Program-made: the position numbers and the translations under genes
Shown here: positions 29,204 to 38,054 of the stretch, one piece after another
Layout of the letters: the number at the start of each line of letters is the position of its first letter
How positions within the stretch are numbered: the stretch's first letter is position 1
The notes under the pieces: model-generated
Told to the model about the DNA's origin: nothing
What the model saw: the letters and a program-made list of their open reading frames with translations, nothing else
Database searches by the model: none
Source of the DNA: Neorhizobium lilium
Lineage (GTDB): Bacteria > Pseudomonadota > Alphaproteobacteria > Rhizobiales > Rhizobiaceae
NCBI RefSeq assembly: GCF_004053875.1
Contig: NZ_SBIP01000004.1
Span: 372,001 to 436,000 of the forward strand
DNA: 64,000 nt
Direction: 5' to 3'

Positions 29204-30505
29204 ATGCGTATTGTAATGGTTGGGTCTGGTTATGTTGGACTTGTGTCGGGAGCTTGCTTTGCGGATTTCGGACATGAAGTTGTTTGCGTCGATAAGGCTG
29301 TAGAGAAGATCGAGGCTCTGAGGCAGGGCGTCATCCCAATTTTCGAGCCCGGCCTCGACCAGCTGGTAGAGAATAACGTCAAGGCAGGCCGCCTCTCCTT
29401 CTCCACCGAGCTTGCTGGCCCGGTTTCCGAGGCCGATGTCGTCTTCATCGCAGTGGGCACGCCCTCGCGTCGCGGCGACGGGCATGCTGATCTCGGTTAT
29501 GTTCATGCCGCAGCCGAGGAGATCGCCAGAGCCGTCAGCGGCTTTACTGTGGTCGTCACCAAATCCACCGTGCCGGTCGGAACTGGTGATGAGGTGGAGC
29601 GCATCATTCGCGAAACCAACCCTGAGGCCGATGTTGCGGTGGTCTCAAACCCGGAATTTTTGCGTGAAGGTGCGGCGATCGAGGACTTCAAGCGCCCTGA
29701 CCGCATCGTCGTCGGCCTCTCCGATGAGCGCGCCCGCCCCGTCATGACCGAAGTCTACCGTCCGCTCTATCTCAACCAGTCGCCGCTGCTGTTTACCTCC
29801 AGGCGCACCTCCGAGCTCATAAAATACGCAGCCAATGCCTTTCTGGCCATGAAGATCACCTTCATCAACGAAGTGGCAGACCTGTGCGAGAAGGTTGGCG
29901 CGGACATTCAGGACGTCTCGCGCGGCATCGGTCTTGACGGCCGTATCGGTTCCAAATTCCTGCATGCAGGCCCCGGCTATGGCGGCTCCTGTTTTCCCAA
30001 GGACACGCTGGCGCTTGCCAAGACCGCCCAGGACTATGACAGCCCCGTGCGGCTGATCGAGACCACGATCGCCATCAATGACAGCCGCAAGCGGGCGATG
30101 GGCCGCAAGGTGATTGCAGCGGTTGGCGGCGAGGTGCGCGGCAAAAAGGTCGCCGTCTTCGGCCTCACCTTCAAGCCCAATACCGACGACATGCGCGACA
30201 GCCCGGCAATCGCCATCGTACAGGCGCTGAAGGATGCCGGCGCCATCGTCTCGGGCTATGATCCGGAAGGCATGGGCAATGCCCGGCAGATGATGGAAAT
30301 CGAGTTTGCGGGTAGCCCTTACGAGGCGGCAACGGACGCCCATGTGGCGGTGCTGGTCACCGAATGGAATGCTTTTCGCGCCCTTGACCTCGACCGGCTG
30401 AAGTCCCTGATGGCATCGCCAGTCCTCGTAGACCTGCGCAATGTCTACCGCGCGCATGAGGTGGAAGCGCATGGCTTCGCCTATCACAGCATCGGCAAAG
30501 GCTGA
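29204..30505 (+). CDS. ugd: UDP-glucose 6-dehydrogenase (RkpK-like)
   Basis: The enzyme oxidises UDP-glucose to UDP-glucuronate with two NAD+, giving a precursor for acidic surface polysaccharides. The protein has 433 residues. The N-terminal Rossmann motif is GSGYVGLVSG (about 7-16), the catalytic cysteine lies in GPGYGGSCFPKDTLAL (about 257-272), and the C-terminal UDP-binding domain follows with FGLTFKPNTDDMRDSP. The start is supported by AAAGGTG upstream. In Sinorhizobium meliloti the homologue rkpK is needed for K-antigen and LPS. It stands alone here, just upstream of the polysaccharide region. Confidence 0.96.
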   Translation: MRIVMVGSGYVGLVSGACFADFGHEVVCVDKAVEKIEALRQGVIPIFEPGLDQLVENNVKAGRLSFSTELAGPVSEADVVFIAVGTPSRRGDGHADLGYVHAAAEEIARAVSGFTVVVTKSTVPVGTGDEVERIIRETNPEADVAVVSNPEFLREGAAIEDFKRPDRIVVGLSDERARPVMTEVYRPLYLNQSPLLFTSRRTSELIKYAANAFLAMKITFINEVADLCEKVGADIQDVSRGIGLDGRIGSKFLHAGPGYGGSCFPKDTLALAKTAQDYDSPVRLIETTIAINDSRKRAMGRKVIAAVGGEVRGKKVAVFGLTFKPNTDDMRDSPAIAIVQALKDAGAIVSGYDPEGMGNARQMMEIEFAGSPYEAATDAHVAVLVTEWNAFRALDLDRLKSLMASPVLVDLRNVYRAHEVEAHGFAYHSIGKG

Positions 30506-30619
30506 GCGCAGGGAGCGAAACGGTCGACCTATAAGCCAAGCATCGCACCTGAGAATGCAGCGGTTCCGCTTATGACATGCGACAATGCAAAGAGCGAAGC
30601 GAGTATTAATCGAGCCGCT

Positions 30620-30829
30620 TCAATCCGGGTGGCGGAAACGCCCCCGGATGTGCTCCATGAAATAATGGCCGGCCGACCGGGCACCAACCAGTTGCTCAAA
30701 CACGGTGCGTGGAACCTCCACATAATCCCGCATCTGCCCATTGGTAAGATAAACGCGCATGAGCTGGGCTGCGTCCTCATAGGACGCCGCTTCAACCAGC
30801 TTTGATCTCAACTCGACACGAATTGTCAT
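30620..30829 (-). CDS. Small KTSC-domain protein
   Basis: This is a 69-residue protein. The C-terminal two-thirds (YLTNGQMRDYVEVPRTVFEQLVGARSAGHYFMEHIRGRF) match the KTSC domain pattern: a short beta strand, then vP..vfe.l..A.S.G.yf..hIrgrf. The KTSC lysine position is occupied by Arg/Ala-Arg, and Ser-Ala replaces the usual Ser-Lys/Gly. KTSC is a small domain of unknown function, proposed to bind nucleic acid or to act in phage and stress contexts. It stands alone between ugd and the export cluster and is likely monocistronic. Confidence 0.7.
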   Translation of the reverse strand: MTIRVELRSKLVEAASYEDAAQLMRVYLTNGQMRDYVEVPRTVFEQLVGARSAGHYFMEHIRGRFRHPD

Positions 30830-31145
30830 ATCCCCGAGCCTTTCGCAGCCGCATCAGGATATTGTGCAGTGCAAAATTTGCAAGAGAAACCTGAGGCAAC
30901 TTACGGTGCGGCAGGATAGACTAGCTCTATTCGAGCTCCGGGTCTTTTGGACAGTATAATCCGGGCAAAAAGCAAGCGGGATTCGTATCTGTAAGGGAGA
31001 GAGGATTGCGGTGGATCTGTCCAACACAAGGATTTTCGACCGTAGGATGTGGTTTATCGGACTTGCCGACCGGCCAGGACAAGATCTGCGGCGTCCGAAG
31101 AGATATGATGAAAAATCGCGCCCCGAGTCCTGACTTTCACAAGCC
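30830..31145. other. Spacer with no supported gene
   Basis: About 315 bases between the KTSC gene and the 3' end of the polysaccharide export group. Possible frames here are short, rich in Arg, Ser and Cys, and lack convincing starts. GC is slightly lower than in the flanks. No strong terminator with a U-run was identified. Confidence 0.4.
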
Positions 31146-31850
31146 CTATGGCAGCGTGATATCCGCCTTGCGAAGAGCATCGCTCCGCTCAGGCGGCATG
31201 CCCACTGCCTCGCTGCTCAAAAGCGGTAACATGAACGCTGACGCCTCGGTGAGCATGGCCTTGACCTCACCTACCGGAGCATAGAGGAGAGTGATCCTGA
31301 TATCGGAGCGCAAGGCATCTCCCGCGAGATCGATAACCGCGGGCGTGACCCGTTTCCATTGTAGAATGCGTGTTTTAACGATATCCAGTTCGTAGGGTGC
31401 GTAGGCCTGGGACATAGATAAGAGATGAGCTTCTTCCTGAGCAGTGCCGCCGAGGAACCAACGCACCACTGCGAGACGCTGCCAGAGAAGGCCGTCTGTC
31501 GGAACGCAGCCGAGACCTTGCCGCAGGCGCGGTTCCATTGCGCGTAAAGAGGCAATCCAAGACACTTGGTCGTCTATACCGCGCATTTGATCTACGTTGC
31601 GGATATTGACGGCAATTGCCGCGTTCAGCAGGTCCGTTCGACATGTGGACGGTAACTGATCCGCCTTGCTGGCATAGTTGGCCACCGCAGCCGACGAGAC
31701 AGACTCTCCCTTGTCCATCATCGACGCCAGAGTGACATAGACGCCGTAACGTGCGGTCACAACAAACTGCCATACGGCAAGCGAAGCCGCTGCCATACAG
31801 GCCACTACCGTTATGGGATAAGCGAGACCACGCCGGAGGCTAGGACGCAT
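31146..31850 (-). CDS. Membrane-anchored hypothetical protein of the polysaccharide export group
   Basis: The protein has about 234 residues from the ATG at 31850, which overlaps the end of the co-polymerase gene by 11 nt and so is probably translationally coupled. A longer in-frame start at 31901 exists. One N-terminal membrane segment (LAYPITVVACMAAASLAVWQFVV) is followed by a periplasmic helical region of about 190 residues (LLWQRLAVVRWFLGGTAQEEAHLLSMSQAYAPYELDI) that resembles a short tetratricopeptide-like fold. I do not recognise the family. Its position suggests a partner of the Wzc-like protein in polymer assembly. Confidence 0.75.
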   Translation of the reverse strand: MRPSLRRGLAYPITVVACMAAASLAVWQFVVTARYGVYVTLASMMDKGESVSSAAVANYASKADQLPSTCRTDLLNAAIAVNIRNVDQMRGIDDQVSWIASLRAMEPRLRQGLGCVPTDGLLWQRLAVVRWFLGGTAQEEAHLLSMSQAYAPYELDIVKTRILQWKRVTPAVIDLAGDALRSDIRITLLYAPVGEVKAMLTEASAFMLPLLSSEAVGMPPERSDALRKADITLP

Positions 31851-34116
31851 TTTCGTGATAATAGGAGGTGTAGCGAGATGCGTAATATTCCGACGAGCCA
31901 TATTCGCGGTACAGCTTCATCTTTTCGCTATTGACCTTGTTGAGGATAACGCCAAGGCAGCGACTGGTGATTTGCGGCTCGGCTGCAAGCGTGTCTCGCA
32001 CGACCTTACGGGACGTCTCACCCCACTCCACGACCATGACGAAGCCATCTATGCGCGAGGCAATGGCTCTTGCATCCACGACAGGACCCAGTGGCGGCAG
32101 ATCGAGAACGATATACTCGAATTCGCTCGACGCCTGCGCGAGAAGTCGCATCATCGCCTGCGAAGCCAGAAGCTCAGAGGAATGCGGGATACGGCGTTTG
32201 ACGACAGCCGGCAGGAACTTAAGTCCCGAGTCCGGGTCGGTCAGTACGGCTGAGGACGGGGAAAGATTATCCATAAGCACCTCGAGCAGTCCCTCGTCAG
32301 CGTGCTGCGCCAGGGCCCGAGTTGCGCCAGGATTTCGAAGGTCGGCGTCGATCAGCAGGGTTTTTGCACTTTTCGCAAGTGTCTGAGCGAGATTGACCGC
32401 AACGGTGGATTTGCCTTCCCCAGGAAGTGCGGACACGATGCCGATGATCTTCTGCGACTTGTTGACCTGAAGATCAGCCGCAATTCGGGCACTCCGAAGC
32501 GTTTCCGCAAAGGACGAAAGCGGATGCTCGACGGCAAAATTCGAAACCTGACTACGCTTGTAGACCTCGCCCTTGACCGGGGCGTTGTCCAGCGGCTTGG
32601 CTTTGGAAGGATCGACCAGAGGGACGGCTCCCAGATATTCCAGACCGAGAACGTCCCTCACCTGCTCGCCGGTGCGGAAGAAGCGGTCTCGGAATTCCCT
32701 GAAACCGGCAACGCCGCCGCCGAGAACGAAGCCGAGGATGAGGCAAGTGCCAAGCACCATCCCAGCACGTGGCTCGCTTGCATTCTGAGGCGGAACAGCT
32801 CTGCTGATAATGCGCGCTTCCGTAACCGGGAAAGACTGTTGCTGAACAGCTTCCTGATAGCGCTGCAGGAAAGTCTGATAGAGGTTCTTGTAGGTTTCCG
32901 CACCTCGCTCCAGTTCGCGCAGCTGAACCTGTGTCTCACCGGCAGTTACGCTGACCCCGGTAGCATTCTTGAGGCCTTCCGCAATTTGTCGCTCACGCGA
33001 CTGCGACACTTCAAGTTCGCTCTGGTAACTTTCTGAAATCCTGCGCAATTCGTCAAACATCAGCCGCGTATATTCGGCCATTTCCTGCCGCAAGCGGATT
33101 GCCTGAACGTGGCCCTCGCCCAGCCGTTTGCTGATCTCGGACTCTCTCTTGGACGAATCCAGGTACTTTTCCCGAAGCGTATTGATGACCGAACTATCCA
33201 GGGCATCCGTTACGATCGCGTCGGTCTGCCCATTGTTCAATATAGACTGGATTCGGTCCAATTTTGCCTGAGCGCGCGCCGTGTCCGCACGAGCAACCAG
33301 CAGGGCGCTGTTCAATTCCGTCAACTGCTGATCCGAGACAAGCTTGTCGTTGGCGACGAGAAGCCCGTTTGCGGCACGAAATTTCTGTACGGCAAGGTCG
33401 GATTCGAGAGATTTCTGACGAAGTTCTTCGATGCGCTCCTGCAGCCATGTGCCTGCGCGCCGAGTCGCTTCGTATTTCGCATTGAGCTTGTCGTTGAGAT
33501 AGGCATCCGCAATGCCCCCAGCGATGGAAGCCGCCAGCTGCGGTGAAGTCGCAGTAATGCCGATTTCCAGGACATAGGAACGGCCGACCCGCGATATGTC
33601 CATGTTATCGACAATCCGCTTGAGAGCCTCCCGCCGGTTGTTTTCAGCGGCGTCCAAAAGCGTAGTCTCGTCACCTCCGAACCAGTTCTTCGGGTTGATC
33701 ACGGAGCGAACGTAAGAAGCTGCAGCGCTGAGGAAATTGCCGCCGCTTCCCATGAATTCAGAATTGTCAGAAAGCTTCAGCTTCTCGACCACCGATAGTC
33801 CGATAGTCTCCGATTTCAGAAGTTCGACCTGGCTGAGTATAGAAGCTTCGTCATCAGGGACTCCGCCGATAGTCGAAAGCTGCTCCACGACCTGCCCATT
33901 ACTGCGGTCGATCAATACGCTGGTTTTTGACGTATATTTCGGAACGGCCGTAACGATATAGCATACGCCTAGTATGAGGCATATTGCAACGCATATAGCA
34001 ACGACACGCCACTGCCGTCTCGCGACGGCAATGACGTTATCAACGTCAAGTTTTGGAGCTTGTCGCTCCAAAACTTGATCATCGGCACGAGCATGAAAGA
34101 TAGGCCTCTGGTTCAT
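31840..34116 (-). CDS. Wzc/ExoP-type polysaccharide co-polymerase and tyrosine autokinase
   Basis: The protein has 758 residues. It combines a Wzz-type chain-length domain, with membrane segments near residues 35-55 and 450-470 flanking a periplasmic coiled-coil region, and a cytoplasmic BY-kinase domain. Walker A is GEGKST (566-571), Walker A' is IDADLR (about 589-594) and Walker B is LDLPP (671-675). The C terminus holds a tyrosine cluster (Y736, Y739, Y744, Y745, Y749, Y752, Y753), the usual autophosphorylation site. Such proteins control polymer length and export with a Wza-type channel and a Wzy polymerase, both encoded nearby. ExoP of the succinoglycan pathway is the closest named relative I can suggest. 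Confidence 0.9.
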   Translation of the reverse strand: MNQRPIFHARADDQVLERQAPKLDVDNVIAVARRQWRVVAICVAICLILGVCYIVTAVPKYTSKTSVLIDRSNGQVVEQLSTIGGVPDDEASILSQVELLKSETIGLSVVEKLKLSDNSEFMGSGGNFLSAAASYVRSVINPKNWFGGDETTLLDAAENNRREALKRIVDNMDISRVGRSYVLEIGITATSPQLAASIAGGIADAYLNDKLNAKYEATRRAGTWLQERIEELRQKSLESDLAVQKFRAANGLLVANDKLVSDQQLTELNSALLVARADTARAQAKLDRIQSILNNGQTDAIVTDALDSSVINTLREKYLDSSKRESEISKRLGEGHVQAIRLRQEMAEYTRLMFDELRRISESYQSELEVSQSRERQIAEGLKNATGVSVTAGETQVQLRELERGAETYKNLYQTFLQRYQEAVQQQSFPVTEARIISRAVPPQNASEPRAGMVLGTCLILGFVLGGGVAGFREFRDRFFRTGEQVRDVLGLEYLGAVPLVDPSKAKPLDNAPVKGEVYKRSQVSNFAVEHPLSSFAETLRSARIAADLQVNKSQKIIGIVSALPGEGKSTVAVNLAQTLAKSAKTLLIDADLRNPGATRALAQHADEGLLEVLMDNLSPSSAVLTDPDSGLKFLPAVVKRRIPHSSELLASQAMMRLLAQASSEFEYIVLDLPPLGPVVDARAIASRIDGFVMVVEWGETSRKVVRDTLAAEPQITSRCLGVILNKVNSEKMKLYREYGSSEYYASRYTSYYHENAS

Positions 34117-34169
34117 TATCTTGTCCGAAAAAGCATTCGCCAGAGTATCTAGTGTCTAAGCGACCACTA

Positions 34170-34928
34170 TCAGCCGCGCGTAATAGGGCTGGTGTCCGTA
34201 CCGCCGCTGCTGCTGCCATTATTGCTGCTGGAACCGCCGCCACCCGTAGCAGCAGAGAACGTACCGCCCCCGCTCGCGACGCCAGAACCAGAGCCTGATC
34301 CAGTGGACGAGCCAGCCGCCGAACTGGAGCCGCTCGATCCACCTGTGCCAGCCGAGCCGGCGCCACCTATAGCACTGCCGCCGCCGACAACATTACCGCC
34401 GATTCCAGCCGTCTGAGGGCTCACTTCCGAGGTAGCAACCTGCTGCTGGCCCTGGGCCTGCGTCTGGGCAGCCGCCATCTGGGGGCTTGCCGCAATCGCG
34501 AGCTGGATCTGAGCCTGAGCCTGAAGATTGCCGGCAGCCGCCAGAGACGCAGCAGCAACGTTGGCACCTGCGCTCATGGCTGCAACCTGCACAACACTGA
34601 CGCCAGCCGATGCAGCCGCGGTCTGAATGGCGGTCAGCACGCTTGGTAACTGGCCATTGGCCGCAGCAACTTCAAGGATCTGCTGGATACGAGCCTGCAA
34701 AGCGGCACCGCCCTGAGGAAACTGAACCAGAAGAGCATTCGGATTTTGAACGAATTCCTGCACATCAGCCACAGTAACGGCAGGCGCAGCAGCCACTACA
34801 GGAGCGACAGGCGCTACCGGAGAGGCAGGCGCAGGAGCAACTCCCGTGTCCTGGGCGACAGCCAGGCCTGTACTAAAAGCAAACACGCCGGCCGTAGCGG
34901 CCTGCAACAATGTCGAACGGATACTCAT
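34170..34928 (-). CDS. Secreted Ala/Gly/Ser-rich low-complexity protein
   Basis: The protein has 252 residues with a signal peptide (MSIRSTLLQAATAGVFAFSTGLAVA, cleavage near AVA-QD). A Pro/Ala linker (about 28-50) leads to a helical Ala/Gln-rich region (about 50-165), then to a tail of about 85 residues made almost only of Gly, Ser, Thr and Asn. The 3' end of the gene is highly repetitive in codon use. I cannot name a family. Its position between the Wzc-like and Wza-like genes suggests a periplasmic or cell-surface partner of polysaccharide export. The tail could be a flexible spacer or a matrix-embedded region. Confidence 0.78.
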   Translation of the reverse strand: MSIRSTLLQAATAGVFAFSTGLAVAQDTGVAPAPASPVAPVAPVVAAAPAVTVADVQEFVQNPNALLVQFPQGGAALQARIQQILEVAAANGQLPSVLTAIQTAAASAGVSVVQVAAMSAGANVAAASLAAAGNLQAQAQIQLAIAASPQMAAAQTQAQGQQQVATSEVSPQTAGIGGNVVGGGSAIGGAGSAGTGGSSGSSSAAGSSTGSGSGSGVASGGGTFSAATGGGGSSSNNGSSSGGTDTSPITRG

Positions 34929-35067
34929 CCCGGCGCTCCACGAATTAGATTAACATTCCATTACCAGACAGCGATTTCGAGAGAAATGCAATGCTTTTTC
35001 CCACGTAATCAAAGCAACTGGCGAGAACTTATAAGTAAAGTTAAGACGGCGATCGCCGCCTTAACTT

Positions 35068-36261
35068 TTAGTTGCGAATTTTGTCGCGCGTATCAACCAC
35101 ATCGCGCGTTGATGACGTTACCGAGTTCACGATCGTCAAGAACTTCACAAGCTCAACAGCATCCGACGTCGAGACATAGATGACGTCCTTGTTCTGCATT
35201 GGGAATTTCTGCACCGCGAAGAACGCTGCGGGGTCACGCAGGTTCGCCCGGAAGATCACCGGAATCTGGTCCCCAGCAAAGTGGCTGGTATCTACGCCGA
35301 GGCTACGCAGGAAGTCGCGATCAACAACACGATAAAGAAGAACCGCCTGTGGCTCCGCCTTGTCGTCCAGCAACCCACCGGCCTTGGCCAAAGCCTCGCC
35401 GAGCGACAGATTACTGTCATCGAAATCGTAACGTCCGCTTTGACCTGTCACGCCGAAAGCGAGGTAGGTTCTGCGGTCGCGATTGACGAAGATAGTATCG
35501 CCAGGTTGCACAAAGATATTCTCACGCGGCGTATCGCTCAACTTATTGTAGGCGACCGTAACGCTCTTGGAGCCACGCTGCACAGTGACCGTCGTTTCGT
35601 CGCCCGGTGAACTCAAGCCACCAGCCTCCGAGATCACGTCGATAACGCGCTCGCCTGCGGGGCTAAGTTCCACCTTCTTGGGCTCCTTGACGTCACCCAA
35701 GACGGAGGCTTCCATCGAACGATTTGTAATGGTCGATATGACCACCTGCGGCTCGATCGCCCGATTGGCCAGGCGCTGAGCTATATCAAGCTGAACTGCA
35801 TCCACGGGACGCCCCGCAGCCGTGATCTTGCCGGCATACGGAACACTGACCGTTCCGTCGCGGCTGATCGTCTGGTTGGGGAGAGTAATGTAATTTCCCG
35901 GACGCGCACCAGCGTCTACCGGAATAAAGAGCCCTCCGGACTGCGCTTCGAACACCGAGATCTGCACCACGTCGCCGACGCCGAGTACGATGTTAGGAGG
36001 ACCACCGCGCCCGCCTCCGAACCCGGCATTCAATGTTGGCGCCGTCGTCTGGGAAGCATGAGCCAAGACCGTCTTGTTGATATCAACAAGAGCATAGTCG
36101 ATTCCGACCTTCTTCTCAGAAGCACTTACCTTGACCGTGGCCTGAGACTCCACAAGATGCGGGTCCGGACCGGACCTTGGCAGGCCAGTACAACTTGACA
36201 ACATTGCAATAGTAGCAATTGATAAAATAGTTTTGGACGACCTGACCATATGCCCCGCCAT
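35068..36261 (-). CDS. Wza/ExoF-type polysaccharide export outer-membrane lipoprotein
   Basis: The protein has 397 residues. The signal peptide ends in a lipobox (AMLSSC, Cys about residue 24), so it should be a lipid-anchored outer-membrane protein. The polysaccharide export domain is at about 90-190 (VLGVGDVVQISVFEAQSGGLFIP, then ISRDGTVSVPYAGKITAAGRPV). Two SLBB-type beta-grasp repeats follow (SVLGDVKEPKKVELSPAGERV and YLAFGVTGQSGRYDFDDSNLSLGEALAKAGGL). Such proteins form the outer-membrane pore of capsule or EPS secretion. The start is at 36261 or 36249. It is upstream of the low-complexity and Wzc-like genes on the same strand. Confidence 0.92.
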   Translation of the reverse strand: MAGHMVRSSKTILSIATIAMLSSCTGLPRSGPDPHLVESQATVKVSASEKKVGIDYALVDINKTVLAHASQTTAPTLNAGFGGGRGGPPNIVLGVGDVVQISVFEAQSGGLFIPVDAGARPGNYITLPNQTISRDGTVSVPYAGKITAAGRPVDAVQLDIAQRLANRAIEPQVVISTITNRSMEASVLGDVKEPKKVELSPAGERVIDVISEAGGLSSPGDETTVTVQRGSKSVTVAYNKLSDTPRENIFVQPGDTIFVNRDRRTYLAFGVTGQSGRYDFDDSNLSLGEALAKAGGLLDDKAEPQAVLLYRVVDRDFLRSLGVDTSHFAGDQIPVIFRANLRDPAAFFAVQKFPMQNKDVIYVSTSDAVELVKFLTIVNSVTSSTRDVVDTRDKIRN

Positions 36262-36374
36262 GATTACCCCACATCGCTTCTATAGGTTCGTTTAAATACG
36301 AAAACCAGCGGTTTTCTTAATATGAGTTAATTACAGTGCTGAATCGGTGCGCCTGTAACAAAGAAATCACATTT

Positions 36375-37754
36375 CTACATGGAAACACTTCTAGTGCTGG
36401 ACGATTTAAAGCTTATCGCTATCCCTAGCCCAGATATTAGCGCGAGAATCATTGAAAACGCAGGAATTTGAAGAGAAAAATCCGTGAATGCGTGCACGGT
36501 CGCTATTACCACCGCAGAAATGGCGCCCCAGATCATGGGCCTCATGCTCTTTCGCCGGCGCAATCCAGCTTGGAAAGTTCCCAGCAGAACGGAATAGGCA
36601 AAAACGAAAGCAGCGAGTGACGGAAAGACGCCAAGCGCCAGAATGGTGTCGACATAGAAGTTATGGGCCCGGTACCAGGTGCCCTCAAGCCCACACTCTG
36701 CATTGCGGTAAGCCGGGAAGTAATAGCGGAACGAGGCCGGCCCCAGTCCGGCTGCCCAGTTGCCTGCAATTGCGGGCAGTACGCTCTGCGTCACGCAAAG
36801 ACGGCTGTCGTTCAGCCCCTGCCGCTCGGCACGAATCATAGAGCGTCCGAACAATAAACCGCCGGCCGCCATGACGAGAGCGGCAAGCGTCATGGCAATA
36901 AGGACCTTCTGCCACCGAGTGAGGTTTCCACCGCCACGGCGTCGCCGCTGTTTACTGCGGAAGTGAAAGATCAAAGCAACGGCTAAAACGGTGCAGCCAG
37001 CAAGAGAGGCCGCCGCTCCCCCTCGCGACTGGGTCAGAGCCACAGCGACTGCAGAAATGAGCGCCATGAAAGCGAACGCCCATTTATTCTCAAAGATCGA
37101 GACAGGCTGGGTAGATGGTCGCGCGTCTCTCGTCGCTGCAAGCGCGTAGCACACGATAAGGACGACGAGAATCACGCCATAAAAGGTTGCAGCGGTATTA
37201 CGGTTGACGAACGGCGCCGTCAGGCTACCAAAATAGGTTTGTCGTGGGCCGAACATCAATGTGTTCGGGAACAATACTGTCTGGACGATTGCAAATAGTG
37301 CTAAACCTGCACCGCAGATGCCGAAGATCTGCCAAGCACGCTCCACCTGCCTGTCGTTGCGAAACAGAAGCAGCGCACCCAGAAATGTCATGAAAGCCAA
37401 GCTGATCGGCATAAGGGAGTAAAGGGCGTCCCCAGGTACGACGGAAATTCGCGGTGCAGCGTCGATGCCGACATCGCTCAAGCTTGCCCAGGCCGCGTTC
37501 GACAACAAACCACCCGGTAAGGGCAGTGTCTGGATCACCACCCAGGCTGCTACTGCCACCCACAAAAGCAGAGCGGCAAGAAAGACGCCCACTGTACTTG
37601 CGTGCAGCCCCCGCTCGATCACTCCACTAAGAACCGATAAGGCCATGAGCAGTACCGAAATCGACAGTGAGAAGGGGTAAACCCCGCCATCCGTCAAAAG
37701 AACAAGCGCAAAAGAGAGTAGGTAGAAGGCGAGAGGCAGGATTCTTAAGATCAT
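36375..37754 (-). CDS. O-antigen ligase / Wzy-type polymerase family membrane protein
   Basis: The protein has about 459 residues with about 10-12 membrane segments. The ATG at 37754 (MILRILPLAFYLLSF) is preferred to a GTG 39 nt upstream, since neither has a strong Shine-Dalgarno. A large periplasmic loop late in the protein (about 310-370) contains SVLPAIAGNWAAGLGPASFRYYFPAYRNAE and a WYRAHNFYVDTILALG segment, the typical Wzy_C signature with RxHN. The family either polymerises repeat units or ligates glycan to lipid A or lipid carrier. With the Wza and Wzc neighbours, polymerisation is likelier. Confidence 0.87.
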   Translation of the reverse strand: MILRILPLAFYLLSFALVLLTDGGVYPFSLSISVLLMALSVLSGVIERGLHASTVGVFLAALLLWVAVAAWVVIQTLPLPGGLLSNAAWASLSDVGIDAAPRISVVPGDALYSLMPISLAFMTFLGALLLFRNDRQVERAWQIFGICGAGLALFAIVQTVLFPNTLMFGPRQTYFGSLTAPFVNRNTAATFYGVILVVLIVCYALAATRDARPSTQPVSIFENKWAFAFMALISAVAVALTQSRGGAAASLAGCTVLAVALIFHFRSKQRRRRGGGNLTRWQKVLIAMTLAALVMAAGGLLFGRSMIRAERQGLNDSRLCVTQSVLPAIAGNWAAGLGPASFRYYFPAYRNAECGLEGTWYRAHNFYVDTILALGVFPSLAAFVFAYSVLLGTFQAGLRRRKSMRPMIWGAISAVVIATVHAFTDFSLQIPAFSMILALISGLGIAISFKSSSTRSVSM

Positions 37755-38054
37755 GATGTAACCGAAAATCGGAGTAACGATTGCAGACAGCACTTACCGT
37801 TAGAAATTCCGCATATTCCCAGTTCGGCGTTCAAAGCTGATCGTTAGTAGAGCGCTCTGTCTATGCCTGCGGCTTTTTCATCTCCTTCTTCTGCCGTTGC
37901 TTCTTGATAAACTCAAGGCCGATCGAAACGACACAAAACAAGTCAGTTCGATAAAATTGAAATTATCCACTTAAGCCGGCCGAATAGTTTGATCTGTAAA
38001 ACCAGGCGCAGAGGCCGAAACAACGGCTCACAAGAACGAACGGGGCGAATCTCA

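Noticed and set aside
30854-31180. A 108-codon minus-strand frame between the KTSC gene and the export group
   Set aside because: Rich in Arg, Ser and Cys, overlaps the real gene at 31146-31850 in another frame, and has no good start signal.
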